Source: Stereocaulon alpinum
Lineage: Eukaryota; Ascomycota; Lecanoromycetes; Lecanorales; Stereocaulaceae
Direction of reading: 5' to 3'
Assembly (NCBI GenBank): GCA_018257865.1
Contig: JAEUBA010000065.1
Location: 1 to 64,000, forward strand
DNA: 64,000 bases
Made by a program: the position numbers and the translations under genes. The notes under the pieces were generated by a model. It was given only the letters and a program-made list of their open reading frames with translations, had not been told where the DNA came from and did not search any database. This document shows, one piece after another, positions 46,427 to 59,800 of this stretch (positions within the stretch are counted from its first letter, which is position 1; each line of letters begins with the position of its first letter).

Positions 46427-48128
46427 CTAGACCGGCGGCCCGATAACTTTGAGCGGATGTGCCTCAGTATTGAAGACCCATTGATTTTCGCAGTCATTGT
46501 TGACTTGGAACGGCGCATCCTGGCTCTACGTCAGCAGTCGAAACGCATTGGGATTGCTGCATTATGGGAGTACTTACTGGTGCATGTATCAAATACGAGT
46601 ACTTCATGACTTCCGCGAACAAGAAGCTCTCTTGGACGTTATCGAATGAGCCACCGTTGGCTGCATTGACATCTGAGATCGCTGAGAAGCCGTTGTTGAC
46701 TCTTGTTGTTGCGTTGATGGCGACGAAGGCATCCCATGCCCAGTCTTGGTACATAGTGTTACCTGTGGTCTTTGATTAGAGGCCCGTAAGACTAAGTGAA
46801 AATAGACCCTGCTACTTACCAGTGATGCGATAGGCGTAGTAGTAGCTCTCTATGACTTCCGGCCTTAGATCGTAAAACGAGTTGGTGATGTAAAACCCAT
46901 TGGCGTTGTAGAAGGCCTCATTACTTGCGTCCACACCGGAGGTATCCCAGCTGAATGCCTCAGGCCCAATTCGCGTCAAAGTGGAGGTGTATGTATCATG
47001 GCATCCATTCACGAGCGCAAGGCCGAAGTCAATGTAATCCTGTCGTTTGAGGACGGATCCACCGAGAAGGAAATTGCCGCCGTCAAAGCAAGTCAAATGT
47101 TGCGATGCGTTGACAAACGTGGTATTCACATAGCTTGCTAGGAACGTGAGATCAGGGCGCGATGACGGATTCGAAGCTAGGTATTTCATCGTCGAGTTGG
47201 CAGCTAGTACCCATCGATCACGGTAGATACCGAAGCGAGACGAATCGTAGACGTACATCTTGATGAGGTACTCATAGAAACTGTCGTCACCGCCATTCCA
47301 TCCGCCAGTTGCGTCGAGGAATGCACCATCGGAAATACTGATAGTACTGCCCACAAGACCTGGGAACGGTTCATTGTAAGTGGGCTCCGGATTCAAGAGG
47401 TACGACTCCGCTTTCTGCGCAAGAGCGCCGTATGTGCCATTACCGGTAAGATCTGAAAGATGTTGCCACTCTAAGACAAGGGTTCCGATAGTTGCGAGAG
47501 AGTTGACACTCTCTCTATCAGTTGTCCGACTGTTGAGATAGATATTGTTTGATGGAATGCCAGTTGGGGAATCAAATGCGAAACTCAAGCTATCGGCAAG
47601 GCTTTGGCTCTGAGTGAGTAAGGCTTGGATGTTCGGAACGCTCCCTGTTACGTTTAAGATCCCCTCGCCGAGAAGAGAGTATCCTGACAGCATCCCTGCA
47701 AGATAGCGGATTGTCGTTTCGAAGAGGCTGACCGACGTAGCCGATGTTGTGAAGTCTATGGTGGGGATGTAGTCGAGGATGTCGGTAACAATGTCCTGAA
47801 TCTCCATCACCAATGCCGTGCTGAGGGCATCAACGGCACTCGCGCCCCAATTGTTTCTCGGATTCAGACAAGTGTTGGTAACAGGTTCGAGCTCATCTTG
47901 GCCCTTGCATTTCGAAAAGTAGCCATTCCAAGCGAATGTAAAGGCATCCTTGACAGCGTTCGCTCTCTCTTGCTCAAGGGTCGTGTTGGCTGCACGGCTC
48001 TGTAATCCTCGAACCCCACGGTCTCTTGAAGCAAGATATTCATATTGGGTTGATCCCGGTTGGGGTAGTGCTAGCCCGCAAACATGATATAGCACCGTAG
48101 CAGCTACGTAAAGAGAAGGTAGACGCAT
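46427..48128 (-). CDS. secreted class I alpha-1,2-mannosidase, GH47
   Basis: Three exons: 48128-46820, 46762-46578, 46519-46427. The phases join to 528 residues. I chose the ATG at 48128 because it opens a signal peptide (MRLPSLYVAATVLYHVCGLA); the frame extends 51 codons further upstream without one. GH47 signatures: AFTFAWNGYFSKCKGQDEL near the start, WGASAVDALSTALVM, TCFDGGNFLLGG, LRPEVIESYYYAYRITGN, and ESFLFAEVMKYSYLIHAP followed by VFNTEAHPL at the end. These invert-type, calcium-dependent enzymes trim alpha-1,2-linked mannose from N-glycans. The signal peptide without a long membrane anchor suggests a secreted or lumenal enzyme. Several N-glycosylation sites are present. Confidence 0.93.
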
Positions 48129-50076
48129 CTTTAGATCTGTTCGAGGTGAAGACAAGTATGGCAGTCTGTCCAATACCTTGGAAATTGATCTAAAGGGAGT
48201 AGACAACGAGGAGGAAATATCGAAAGACCCTGAAATGCTCCCCTTGAGTTTTAGCACAGCGTGCAGATGCAGTGTTGGCACACCCTACAGGGGCAGTGTC
48301 ACACAGGCTTACCACATGAAACTCCACATCGCGGGGCAAGGAGCTTCCCCAGTGAGGGGTAGCGCCATCTCATGACTTGATTTCCCAGGCACAGCCGGAC
48401 TTACACGGTCATTCATAGCGGCCCAGTGAACAGTGAATGTTCTTCGCCGCACTGTCGCCGTTCCACTGCCACAGAGTCGCCTCCTTGACACCTAGACCAT
48501 TTGCCTGAGGTCCGGTGATGTTCGGGGCCTAGTTATGTAGGGAATGTGCGTCATGTGGAGAGTAGGAGAATGACGCATCTGGTGATACGTGGTGACGGAG
48601 GACGTTTTGACCTGCTAGATCCGACTAGTGTCTACGGGTCCGTTCCGCCTCTACTGCAGCTTCTGTCTTGCCATTCGTGGACCATGATGAACAACATTGA
48701 GAGACATATGTCACAGCATTGAGGTTAGGTAGTGTCGGAAAGGTCTTGGAGGAAAGACGTGCCAAATGATTAGCTTCTCCCGCTTGCCAAATTCAACGGC
48801 ACTAGCCGCCTTTGCCTTTTCCTTATCCTAGAGTCTCCCATGGACAGGAACGCTCGCTATATCCATAAGTGGCAATTGAATTGGCAACCCATCGCGCAAG
48901 GACTACGCCCAAATGCACCAGCACTGCACTGTCCCGAGTTACTGTCCCAATATTGTTATGCGTACTCAAAGCCAATAGGCGAGCTCAACGAGTCCCCAAG
49001 TAGTGAGATTGGTGGCTTCTCAAGCGACGAGGTCGATTTTGGTGCCTGGTGGTGTTCTGAGGCTGCGCTTAAAGTCTTGGAGCCAGTTGATAGTGACATC
49101 CAGCATGCAGGCGAGACATCTAAAAGCTAAGACTGGATAGATGCTCCAATCTAGCTCCTGAGAAAGACACTGATCTTAGCAGCCGAGTCAGCATTGAAGA
49201 GCTATCTGTACCAGAGGCACCACCCTTTTTTGGTCCAGGAAAAGAGCGCGCTCAAGATTCGATTGCATGTTCTTAGTCGAATTAGCCCCTTATATTGCTC
49301 AAGGTCCGCTGAAAAGTGAAGTTCTCTTCGAGTATTGGGTTGATGCTCAAACAAAGTGCCTAAGGGATGTTGTATGTGCAAGTAAGCGCTTCTAGAGCAG
49401 AAGTGGTGTTTAAGGCAGTCATGGTGTGATTACATGTTTGCTGTTTCGGCGTTTCAAATCTTGCAGACCCGCCCATCTGTTTCCAGATCTAGAACGGCTT
49501 TCGTGATGAAAGATGTTGAGACTTAGACGTAACTGACAGATTGAGAGCTGAGTGATGATCATTTTTTCAAAGATTGGGGCAGGGAATGGCTGATGTGGTA
49601 CCCCTCAATACTTGTATGCAGCATAAAATTTTCGTATCTCGAGAGACATGCCGTCGACTTCCAGCTTGATGCTAAACAATAGCGTCTTGTTCGCAGCTCG
49701 ATTCTTAGTTGAGTTCCATGACTTAGCGGCTGCGATAGTGATTGAGTTGGCCAAAAGGGACCAGAAGCTAGGGTGAGAGCTGTGCTTTGGGCACTTGGTA
49801 TGAGTAATAGACAGGAGAACATGGTGGAAAGCACTCCACTCCGGAGAATGACTACGAATTAGTCGATCATCCATGCATTCATTTTGACCCTTCCCCTAGG
49901 CTATCTGGAAAGGAATAGATAGAATAATAATAAGGCATGTGCGGGAACATTGCGCTATATACAAATCCATGTTAGTCCAGACGATGATATGCCCGCTACT
50001 TACACACAATGCACCAGATTATTCTACAATATATATATGCAAGCGCTCAGTTCTCCACCTCATGAATGACATCATC
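48129..50076. other. intergenic between GH47 and GH18 genes
   Basis: A 96-codon frame at 48840-49130 (+) and two overlapping frames at 49559-49874 (-) have no family resemblance. Nothing else seen. Confidence 0.5.
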
Positions 50077-52752
50077 TTACAACAGCGCGAGCACCGAAGC
50101 CAACATAACAATGAGGCCAAGTACACTAGTACTGGTCTTAGACGCAGCACCCTTGAACGCCTCAACATTCATGGTCCCAGTCCCACTTGCCATACTCGCG
50201 CTTGCATTACCAGACGGGCTCGTAGCATTCCCACTGACTGGGAAAGGCACAGAAGACGCGGAAGCTTTAGCGGTCTGATAGGGGAATTTGGGGACAGGCA
50301 CGACGGTCAAGGTCTCAACAGGGACAAAGTTGATGGTCGATTGAATGACGTTGGGACCGTTCTCAGCGGGCGAGGCTGGGGCAGCTGTGAACGCCTGGCC
50401 AGGTGCTTGTTGGGCAGACGCTTGGGTGGGGCTCTCGGCTTGTGGGGCTGATCCTGGAGGTGACGCAACGTTATTGGAGCCGTGCGACATTGCGCCCGGG
50501 ATGCTAGCGCCTTGGGCTGGGGATTCAGCACCTGGGGATGATACAACGTTGTTGGCGCCATGAGACATTGCGCCGGGAATGGTAGCACCTTCGGCTGGAG
50601 ATTCAGCGCCCGGGCTTGATGAGCCGGGGCTGGAATTGGCACCTTGGCCTGGAGACTGGCCGTTCGAGGAACCGGATTGGACTTCTTTGGGACCATGCAT
50701 TCCACCACCTGGTGCACCTAGCGCGACGGTCTTTTGAGGTGCGACACACTTGGTGCAGATGGTTGAAATAATAGTCTCGGTTACTGTTGAGGTGGTGATC
50801 TCAGTCTGGATTACTTGGCGGCCGGCTGATGTGACGGTGTGCTTCACGGGGCAGGTCGTGAGATATTCGGTAATGATCTCAGTCGTGACGACATCTTGGG
50901 TGGTTTGCGGTGCCTCAGTGATCGTAGAAACCGGATAAACTGAAGTGTGAGCACGAGCGGGACAGTTGGTAACTTCAGGGCCGCAGCTCGTGATCGTCAC
51001 GATGTCAGTTTGGTAGATGACTGGTGTGGAGAGCATTGAGGAAGTAGCCGAGTTTGAGGTGTCAATGTTTGTTCCCGTAGAGATTGTGTTTGAGACGGGA
51101 CCGGTCGAAACAGTTGAGGGGTTGGAGCTTCCTGAGGGAAATATGCCGCTGGGCATTCCGCTGCCTGAGGGAAACGCACCGCTGGGCATGCTGCTTCCTG
51201 AAGGGAACACGCCACTGGGCATGCTGCTTCTTGAGGGGAAAATGCCGCTGGGCATGTTGCCGCCTGAGGGAAACACACCGCTGGGCATGCTGCTTCCTGA
51301 AGGGAACACGCCACTGGGCATGCTGCTTCTTGAGGGGAAAATGCCGCTGGGCATGTTGCCGCCTGAGGGAAACACTCCGCTAGGCATGCTACTCCTCGAA
51401 GGGAAAACGCCGCTGGGCATACTACTTCCTGAGGGAAATACACCACTGGGCATGTTGCTACCTGATGGAAAGACACCACTGGGCATGACTCCAGTCGGCG
51501 CGCCTGTGGGGAATACTCCGGGGGGGAAAACGCCAGAGGGGATGACACTACTCGGGAAGACGCCAGTAGGGAAGACACCAGAAGGGAACAGTCCTGAGAA
51601 GGGGTTGGTCCTGCTGACAGAAACTGGCGGCTCCCTACTACATTGGACAAGATCATTCTTTTGGAGTGAGTCCTTGACGCTTTCACAGTACGTATTGCCG
51701 TTGTGACGATTTCCATCCGAGTAGTGTGCGTCATATAGCATTACGCCACCGAATTGTTCTGGGTATTTGCATTGGAAATGATTGATAATCTCGTCGGCCT
51801 CGTCAGGGCTCAAATACTCGTTCTCATTGTTGGAAGCCTCTTTTGCTGCAGGTAAGCCCAGGAAGACTTTAGCACCCTTGTTGAGTGATTTCTTTTGAAC
51901 GTAATCAACCCAGCCATCATATGAAATATCGTGGTTACTACCCCTATATTTGTGGTCGAAGTATGCGCGTGCTGAGCACTCTGGGGTGTTGTAGAATTGT
52001 ACAAAAAGGAAGTCAAACCATGATGTCTGAATAGCCTCGGCCAAGTGAGCGTCTGGGATAACACACTGAGGTGCGCCGGAGATGTAGTATGTCCTCTCTG
52101 GATCTTCGGCGTATTTATTGCGAAGTCTGTCGACCATGGTGCCATAATGCTGGCTTTCCCCTCTGTTCAGGAATAAAGGGTAGGTACTTTCGATATCAAA
52201 ATCAAACCCATCGACACGAGCATCACCGAATGGTCGAGGGACCTGAGAGTTCGGGTCCATGGGTCCGAATGCAGCCCAAAGGAAATCGGCAAAATCCATA
52301 GCGCTTTGCTCGCTGTTGAGGTGTTGGTTCGTGGGCTTGGCGCCACCAAGGGACAGGAGGACTGTCTTGCCATTGTCTTGACAGTACTTGATGTCGGGAC
52401 CAATATCAGGGCAATGGTTCAACAGAGGGCTCATGGAACCGTCGGGGTTCGAGTAGGTCGTATCGCCGCATTGGTTGCCGAAGTTTGTACCTGGGTATCC
52501 ACCGGTCTGGTCTGGAAACATGTTTACAAAGCCGATTTGGATTATGTCGATGCTGTCGTCCTGGCAGTAATACATCAGACGTTTCTGGTCGGCTCCTTGG
52601 CCCTGTACATTCTACTGTTAGCATCGTGTTTGACCTTCCGTAAGTGTTCAGCTTACCCAGTATACGGCTGTGTTCATATTGGATAGGGCATTGAAGCTGC
52701 CAGGGCCGTGATAGCCGGGCAGGTTGCCCAGACCGCCAATTACGCCCGACAT
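50077..52752 (-). CDS. GH18 class III chitinase, repeat-rich, GPI-anchored
   Basis: Two exons, 52752-52657 and 52602-50077, join in phase to 873 residues. The GH18 domain spans about 28-330: TAVYWGQGADQKRL, LLSLGGAK and the catalytic DGFDFDIE (Glu at about 170), then FVQFYNTPECSA. A long Ser/Pro/Gly stretch follows, with tandem MPSGVFPSGSS units (genomic 51150-51610), then a Cys-containing Thr-rich segment and a Pro/Ala/Ser stalk. The last ~25 residues are hydrophobic (SVLGLIVMLASVLALL) after a small-residue site, a GPI-anchor signal. Expected at the cell wall, remodelling chitin. Odd: the modelled N-terminus (MSGVIGGLGNLPGYHG) is not a signal peptide, although a GPI protein needs one. An upstream exon may be missing from my model. 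Confidence 0.9.
51181..51400 (-). repeat. 99-base tandem repeat within the chitinase gene
   Basis: GCTGGGCATGCTGCTTCCTG recurs at 51181 and 51280. Each 99-base unit holds three 33-base sub-units encoding 11-residue MPSGVFPSGSS-like repeats. The long units are nearly identical, so this part expands by duplication. Confidence 0.85.
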
Positions 52753-53887
52753 TGAGGGAGCGGTAGCTATGATTTCCAAAGATTATTAGACTTAGAACTT
52801 GTGGTATATGTTGGAAAAATATGAGTAAGAATTATTAACGATAGTATGTTGAGCTTTTGCAAAAGAATGTGACTTTCGAATTCTTTCAATGAAAGGACGC
52901 AGACAACAGTCTGCAATTATTAAGGAAAGGCGCACACTGTCAAAGGAGCGACAGCGAGGTGGAAGGTGGCAATGGAGGTGGAGAGGGAAGAGGGAAGAGG
53001 GAAGAGGGAAGAGGGAAGAGGGAAGAGGGAAGAGGGAAGAGGGAAGAGGGAAGAGAGAAGAGAGAAGAGAGAAAGTGGTGAGAAAAGTCGGGTCAGCATC
53101 ATCAATTACGCGGGGCTCGCCAAAGCCACAAAGCTCTGGGCGTCAGGAGGCGTCTTCTAGAGGGTGAACTTCATTGGTGTGCCTGGCCTAGCGGTCGGCC
53201 CATGGAAGGCAAGCGAGATGAGCTGTTTGGGATTGACGGTTAGGGCCATGGACCCGCCTGGGCATGATCACACCTCGACGTGATGTCCAGATCGGGTTCG
53301 TCGCAATTTCCTTCAATTGAAGAACCACAATTTCTTGCGCACAAGTTGTTCATTGACGCGCATTTGAACGGTCTGTATTACGGCACGGTTTGATGATGTT
53401 CGTTCCGCAAGAGTCTGAGAAAGGTGTGAGACTAAGCAGAGGCCTCTGGGGCACAACAATTGACGATGTGACATGGTCTTGACGCTTGAAATCTCAAATT
53501 GCCAAAATGATTTTAAGCTCATGCTAGCGCCTGATGATCAAGACTTTTGGGCTTAGTGACGTGCTCAGGGGTCAGAAACTCAACGGCTGGGTCCGGATAT
53601 CCGAGGCGAGGGGGAGTCAATCTCGGATTCCACGTGCCAAATGAAGCCAAATGAACTCCTGAGGCTAACTCCTCCGAGGTAACATCACCAATCTGGTGAA
53701 GATTATTATTGTTGTTATAAACTTGTCGCTGCCCGTCTGTCGCTACAGTCACAACCATGTGCGTCGAATAAGTGACAATTGTTCATCAGTGGCTAGTTCT
53801 TGTTATAATCATAATCAGATAGGATATTTACTATGGCGATGGCGTTGTAATACGCGAGTCAGCATAAAGCTTCATAGGGGCGTATGC
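52753..53887. other. intergenic; chitinase 5' flank with a GGGAAGA microsatellite
   Basis: A (GGGAAGA)n minisatellite at about 52978-53070 lies 230 bases upstream of the modelled chitinase start. No further gene seen before the dioxygenase 3' end at 53888. Confidence 0.5.
52978..53070. repeat. (GGGAAGA)n minisatellite
   Basis: Seven-base unit repeated about ten times, decaying to AGAGAGAA at its right end. Confidence 0.92.
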
Positions 53888-56800
53888 TTAGGCCTTGACA
53901 TTCTCTTTCCCTAGCTTTTCTCGCGCCTCCCTCATCTGCCTAAAAAGGCTTAAATCCAACGGTATCCGGTCGCCCATCCATATCGCCCTCTGTGTATGAT
54001 CCCTCTGTCATCCTCCATGTTAATAAGTTGAGGATATTATTCCGTTAGAATAAGTGGTGAAAACTATGGTGGATGAGGCCTACTTGGCAATGCTTGGCAG
54101 GCTCGCTTAGCTAGCCTACTAGGGCTAGGGCTCGCCAAGGCCTCCATGCGCGCACTAGATAAAATCTCTGCATGCAATTCTATCTAGCAGCAACAACTTC
54201 AATAGCAATAGATTGTTCCACCCCATTAAATAACCAATCAGTCAATAGCTTACTGATATTCTAAAGGGTTATAAGCCCAGGTTCTGCAACCCGTTGGCGT
54301 CAAATTGCTGCCTAGGACGAATACTACCTACCTGTCGACTAGGGAGTTAAAAATTTCGAAGAAGGAATTCAATAACAGGATTTCAAAGAAGGAATTCAAT
54401 ACTACACGCGACTAAAGAAGAACCTAACACCAGCAGACACTAAAAGCCTAACGTTATTAAGATAGATAAGCTCAGACCGACTAATAAGTCGCTGCTAAAA
54501 GGCGTTAAGGATTAGCCGTATTTTAAATAGGAAATAGAAGCAATATTCAGAGTCTAAAAGATATAGGAAGTAGTAATAGGAAAGAAGAAAAGACCTATAC
54601 TACCTACGCTACTAATACCTCCCGAATCCTAATTATCTACATCTAAAGATAAACTTCCAGAGTATATATACGAATAAATTAAGAAGTATAAGACAGCGTT
54701 AGAAGAATAGGAAGAAAAGAACTCCTCTACTATAGGAGCACTTATACTGCGCTGCGGAGCTATACTAAGAAGCTATATTAGGAAGATAGAACTAGTCTCC
54801 GTTACTTAGGAAAAGCTAATATAAGTATATAGCGTATCTTTAATTACGTTAATTAATATAATAATAGGAGTACTTACTCGTCTCAAATTAACCTTATTTA
54901 AAACTATTTAGGATTACGCTGCGGAATTTAAGAATTACGAGGATAAACTGAGCTTACTAAATATACCTATCCCACCAGTACTACTAGCAGCGCTATTCCG
55001 TAATAGTCTAGAAGAATCGCTTATACTATACGTTTTCAACCTAGTGCAATAATACAAGACTTTAGGAAGTATACTTAATATTAATACTATAGTAGCGGCC
55101 CTGTTAGAGAAACAAGTCCAACTTAACAATAGTAAAACTAATAAGGCGTTGGTAGCTAAATTTGGCAAGTAGGAAAAGGTAAAAAGGTCTCCTAGAAGCC
55201 CTGCCGGCAGCTAACTACCTTACAGTAGGAATCCTCCTACTGATAAAAAGGATAAGAAGGATAATAAGAAAGCCTACCCTTACTACGGAAAGTTACACTA
55301 TAAAGATAATTGCTAGTATACTAATCTATAATTAGCACCTGTTAACTGGATCCTAAATAAAGAAATTATAGATTAGATTAAGGCTAATAAAAAGAAGGCC
55401 TCCGCTGCGAAGGCGTTAACAGCGCCTCCAGCCCCGCCTGCGGCGAATTTATCCGTAGAAGCTTAAAATAAGAAAGCTAGCGAATCTAACGAATATATTA
55501 GGCCTAGTATTACCAGAAAATCCTTACGTAATAAGCTGACTAACTCTCAAAGGATCAATACGTCTATTCCTTCTAATCTAAAGGAGGAAGCGGTCTATAT
55601 TAACACCGCCTCTAACGTCTACACCATATGGGATCTTTCCAAATTCTAGACCTACTAGAAAGTTGATAAAACCCTATTAGGAATCGACAGCAACTTACTA
55701 AGAGTCCTAGGAATTAGAATCGTATACTACCTAATAGTAGTAAACGGAAAACTTTTAATAATTAAGATCTCTAGCGTCCACCACGTGCCCGCGATATATT
55801 ATAATTTACTCTCAGTAGCTTACCTAGAAGACAAGGGCTACTATACCGTTATCAAAGACAGTCGATTCAATATAATCGATAATAAGGGTAACTTAGTCCT
55901 CACTAGAAGTTAAGTAGGTAATAGTTACTTACTCGATCTTTAATACACTGAGACACTGTATACATTACGATCTTCGAAGAAACCTCTCGCTAATTATATA
56001 TCTTAGGATAAATAGCACCGCCGTCTAGGTCACCTAGGTATACAAGACGTTAAGAAGCTTACTCATATTACCTTAGGAATTAACACTAAGATAGCGGATA
56101 AGCTGCAAAAAGTAGTACCACCGCATAAATATTACGAAGACTGCGCAATTACAAAGATAACTAAAATTTATAGTAGAATTCCTTATTAATAAGACCTAAT
56201 AAAACGGGAATTAGTACTAGGAGTAAAGATCTCCTCAGATATTACTAGCGGTAGTTAGATTAAGCTTACTAAGGGCGGACACCGCTATTACGCCTCCTTT
56301 ATATACGAGGCTACCGATATAGTCTGGATTTATATAATAAAATTTAAGACTAATCTCCTAATAATACTACGCGATCACCTGACGTTAATAAAGACCTAGG
56401 GACGACCAGTAAGTCGCTTCACCAGCGATAATAAACCAATCTACGCCTCTAAGGAAGTACAAGCTATCCTAAAGAGCTTTGGAATCAAATAGGAGCCAGC
56501 GGAGCTATACACGCCAAATTAGAACGCAATTACAGAGCGAACTTTTCGAACTTTATTCGGCAGAGTTCGTGCAGTGCTACGAGACGCCGGCTTTAGCTAA
56601 TCCTACTAGGGCGAGGCAATTAATTATATTATCTACACTAAGAATAGGTCGCCGTTATTAGTAGACCCGTCTACCACTCCCTATAAGGCTTAGATAGGCA
56701 AGAAGGCTGACGTTAGCAACTTTAGACTATTTAGCTATATTACCTACGTCTATAATACTAATCTAATAAAGAAGAAGTTAGATAATAGGGCTACTAAGGC

Positions 56801-59800
56801 TAAATTTCTCAGCTACGGTTTCTATAATAATTAATACCGCTTCCGAGACGTGTAAAGGAAACGCACGTTTAAATCCTCTTAGGTACGCTAGGAGCTAGAC
56901 TCCTACGTTAATAGTAAAGATACAGGGGCAGGCGAAGAAGAGTTATTTAATAAAAACGACTTATAGGAATTCTTTACTACCAACTCGTCGATAAAGCGAT
57001 AAAAGTCGCTAACTGCAGAGTAACAGAAGTCGCTAACTGCAACTACTAACCTAATTAAGTAAGGTGATCAAGCCTCTAACATAACCGCTATTACGGACGA
57101 TAATTTAATAGGTAATTCGGACGAAAACGATTCGAATAATCCTAACGTCACGAATATCGATTCAAATAAATCTGACTCCTCGTCTAATAATAACGACTCG
57201 TCTAACGACGACGTATTCGAGACTCCTACGCAGATACCAGCGCTAAAGCAGACTCCTAAGGAGACTGAAGGTCCCTAGGCTACTATATCTCCGCAACGGT
57301 CGGAGACTCCTATAACTACGGTCGCAAATACTGATCTAAATATTCGTACTATACGAACACGCGTGCAAGCGAGGCCTAATTACAGGCAACTTAATAGGGG
57401 ATTCGTAGCAAGAGTTACTGCTAGATCTTATAAGGCTAAAGCTAACCCTATACCTCCTATACCTACTAATATTTATAAGGCCCTGAGTGGCCCTGATAAA
57501 GAAAAATGGATGGTAGCTTTCCAAGATAAGCTAACCTTATTAGAAAAGATAGTAACTTAGGATACACCAGCTCCTGTTCCTAAGGGACAGAAGGCCTTAC
57601 CTAGACGTTAGGTCCTTACTTATAAGCTAGATCCTAATAGAGAGATCGCTTAGTATAAAGCTCGCTAGGTGGTTAAGGGATTCAGGCAGATTAAAGGTCT
57701 TAACTATAATAAGACTTATTTAAGTATAGTTAAAGGTACCGCAGTGCGAATTCTTATAGCACTATACGCTAAGTATAACTACGAAATAGAGTAGTCTAAT
57801 ATTATTACTGCCTTCCTCGAATCTTCACTAACGGAGGAAGTATAGGTTAAGCAGCTTTACAGCTTTACTAATAGCAATCCTACGGACACCTGCTAATTAC
57901 GGCGCGCCCTATATAGCCTTAAGCAGTCTCCTCGCGAATAGTATAAAACCGTCCGCTAATTTATAGAGTCCCTAGGCTATACCAGGCTGGTTAAAGACCA
58001 CTCCATATTTACTAGCGAAAATAGTATAATAGTTATATTTTATATTAACGATATCCTTATGTGCGGACCTAACAAGGCTGTGATCGCCGAATTTAAACAG
58101 AATTTGGACTAACGATTCAGAATAAAACACCTTAGTGACGTCAACTAGTATCTAGGGATAGTGTCAACCCTCAAGCGTGTGCGCGTTATAGCTACGCCAA
58201 CGCAATAATATTAATCAGGGTCTAGGGGCTTGGCAATAGTATTGCTACCCAGGACTCCCCCGTGTTTTGGGGATCTTTAGAAATTAGTTCTGCTACCACT
58301 CGACTACCAAGTAATATGATTATGTCTATTGCTTGATACCTGAATCCAGTAACTTCACGTCTCTCATACCTTAGTGCGCCAGCTTAGAGCCGGCGTCGCT
58401 AGCCTTTATAGTACTACTGAAGTTGGACTACGCTATGGACCTAGAGACGTTACCAAAGGCGTTAATCTAGAAGGCAAATTGCTCGGTTAGACAGACGTAT
58501 TATAGTCAGACGATAGAGACACTTCCTATACAACGTTAGGCTATGTCTTTTAACTATAGAATAGACTAATCAGCTGGTCTAGTAAGCTTCAAACTCTCTA
58601 CACTGATTCGACTGCAGAAGCGGAATACGTTGCTGAATATAACGCCGCTAAAGAATCTCTCTTCCTTAGCGAATTACTATAAGGGATTAGCTATAATAAA
58701 AAGGATATAAAGCCTATTAAGCTAATAGGAGATAACTAGGCCGCTATTAAATTAGCTGGTAATCTAATCAACCACCAACGTACTAAATATATACGCAATA
58801 AGTTTTATTTTATACGCGAAATAGTGTCCGAAACTGGCGAATTAACCTTGCAATATTATAATACTGCTGACATAGTTGCTGACGGTATAACTAAGGCTCT
58901 CGCCCCTAACAAATTCCGCCCTTTCTGAGACAAGCTGGGACTAGCTACGAGCGTGATTAGTAGGGAGCTTAGACAGTAGGCTACCTCACCACCGCCGGTT
59001 TCAAATAGGAGCGTTAGAATAAGTGGTGAAAACTATAGTGGATGAGGCCTACTTAGCAATGCTTGGCAGGCTCGCTTAGCTAGCCTACTAGGGCTAGGGC
59101 TCGCCAAGGCCTCCATGCGCGCACTAGATAAAATCTCTGCATGCAATTCTATCTAGCAGCAACAACTTCAATAGCAATAGATTGTTCCACCCCATTGAAT
59201 GGCCAATAAGCCTCCAATCATATCACTGATATTCTAAAGTATTCACTAGACCTTGTGTTCACTTACCTCATCGTCTCCTGTGTTTGGGTGGACCAGAGCA
59301 CTCAAAGGTCCCCTATTGATCACGAGCCAGGCTATAAAAGCTCCAAACTGCGCTGGCGTGAAGACGTTGACCTCAAACATACCGACGGGGTGTGGACCGA
59401 TGGGCTTGTCCCAGACGCCGTAGATGCGCAATTCAGGGAACTCGTGCCGAATACGCCTCCAGAGATCATGCGCGAACTTGCTTTGGGTTTTGTTCTCCTG
59501 GAAGAAGCTTAGGTAGTATTCAGAACTCGGCTATCCGGAAAGGGTGATGTTGTTCGTTTGATAAGGCCCGAGACAAGCTGGCACACAATTGAAGGCAGTT
59601 GTCTTACCTGATAGAAGTATACATGAACATCAAACCCTGTATGGCGCCACCGTCAGTAGATGCCTCCAATACTCTAGTTCTCACGAGAACACTGACCCCC
59701 CTTGCCCCTGTTATCAATGGGATCAACGAATTGCTCGTAGGCTCTGCTCAAGACACCTGATTGTGGATTGACATAGCTCTTGCCATCGTCCGTTTTCTCG

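Larger units (their letters stand above)
54043..59239 (+). mobile_element. Ty1/copia retrotransposon, RIP-damaged, inserted in dioxygenase intron
   Basis: Two LTRs (54043-54266, 59012-59239) flanked by the 5-base duplication TATTC. The interior order gag/zinc knuckle, protease, integrase, reverse transcriptase, RNase H (integrase before RT) defines Ty1/copia. It is orientated opposite to the host gene. The polyprotein is full of TAG/TAA stops. A 249-base solo LTR of the window's gypsy element interrupts it between RT and RNase H. Confidence 0.93.

Noticed and set aside
49559..49874. minus-strand frame starting with a signal-peptide-like MLSTMFSCLLL
   Set aside because: Only 91 codons, overlapped by another open frame, with no conserved Cys or domain pattern.
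50997..51734. long frames on both strands opposite the chitinase repeats
   Set aside because: Produced by the repetitive, stop-poor 33-base units. The chitinase frame is continuous with a real GH18 domain.
52920..53105. Ser/Leu/Phe/Pro-rich minus frame upstream of the chitinase, considered as its signal exon
   Set aside because: It is the translated GGGAAGA minisatellite, and I found no donor joining it in phase to 52752.
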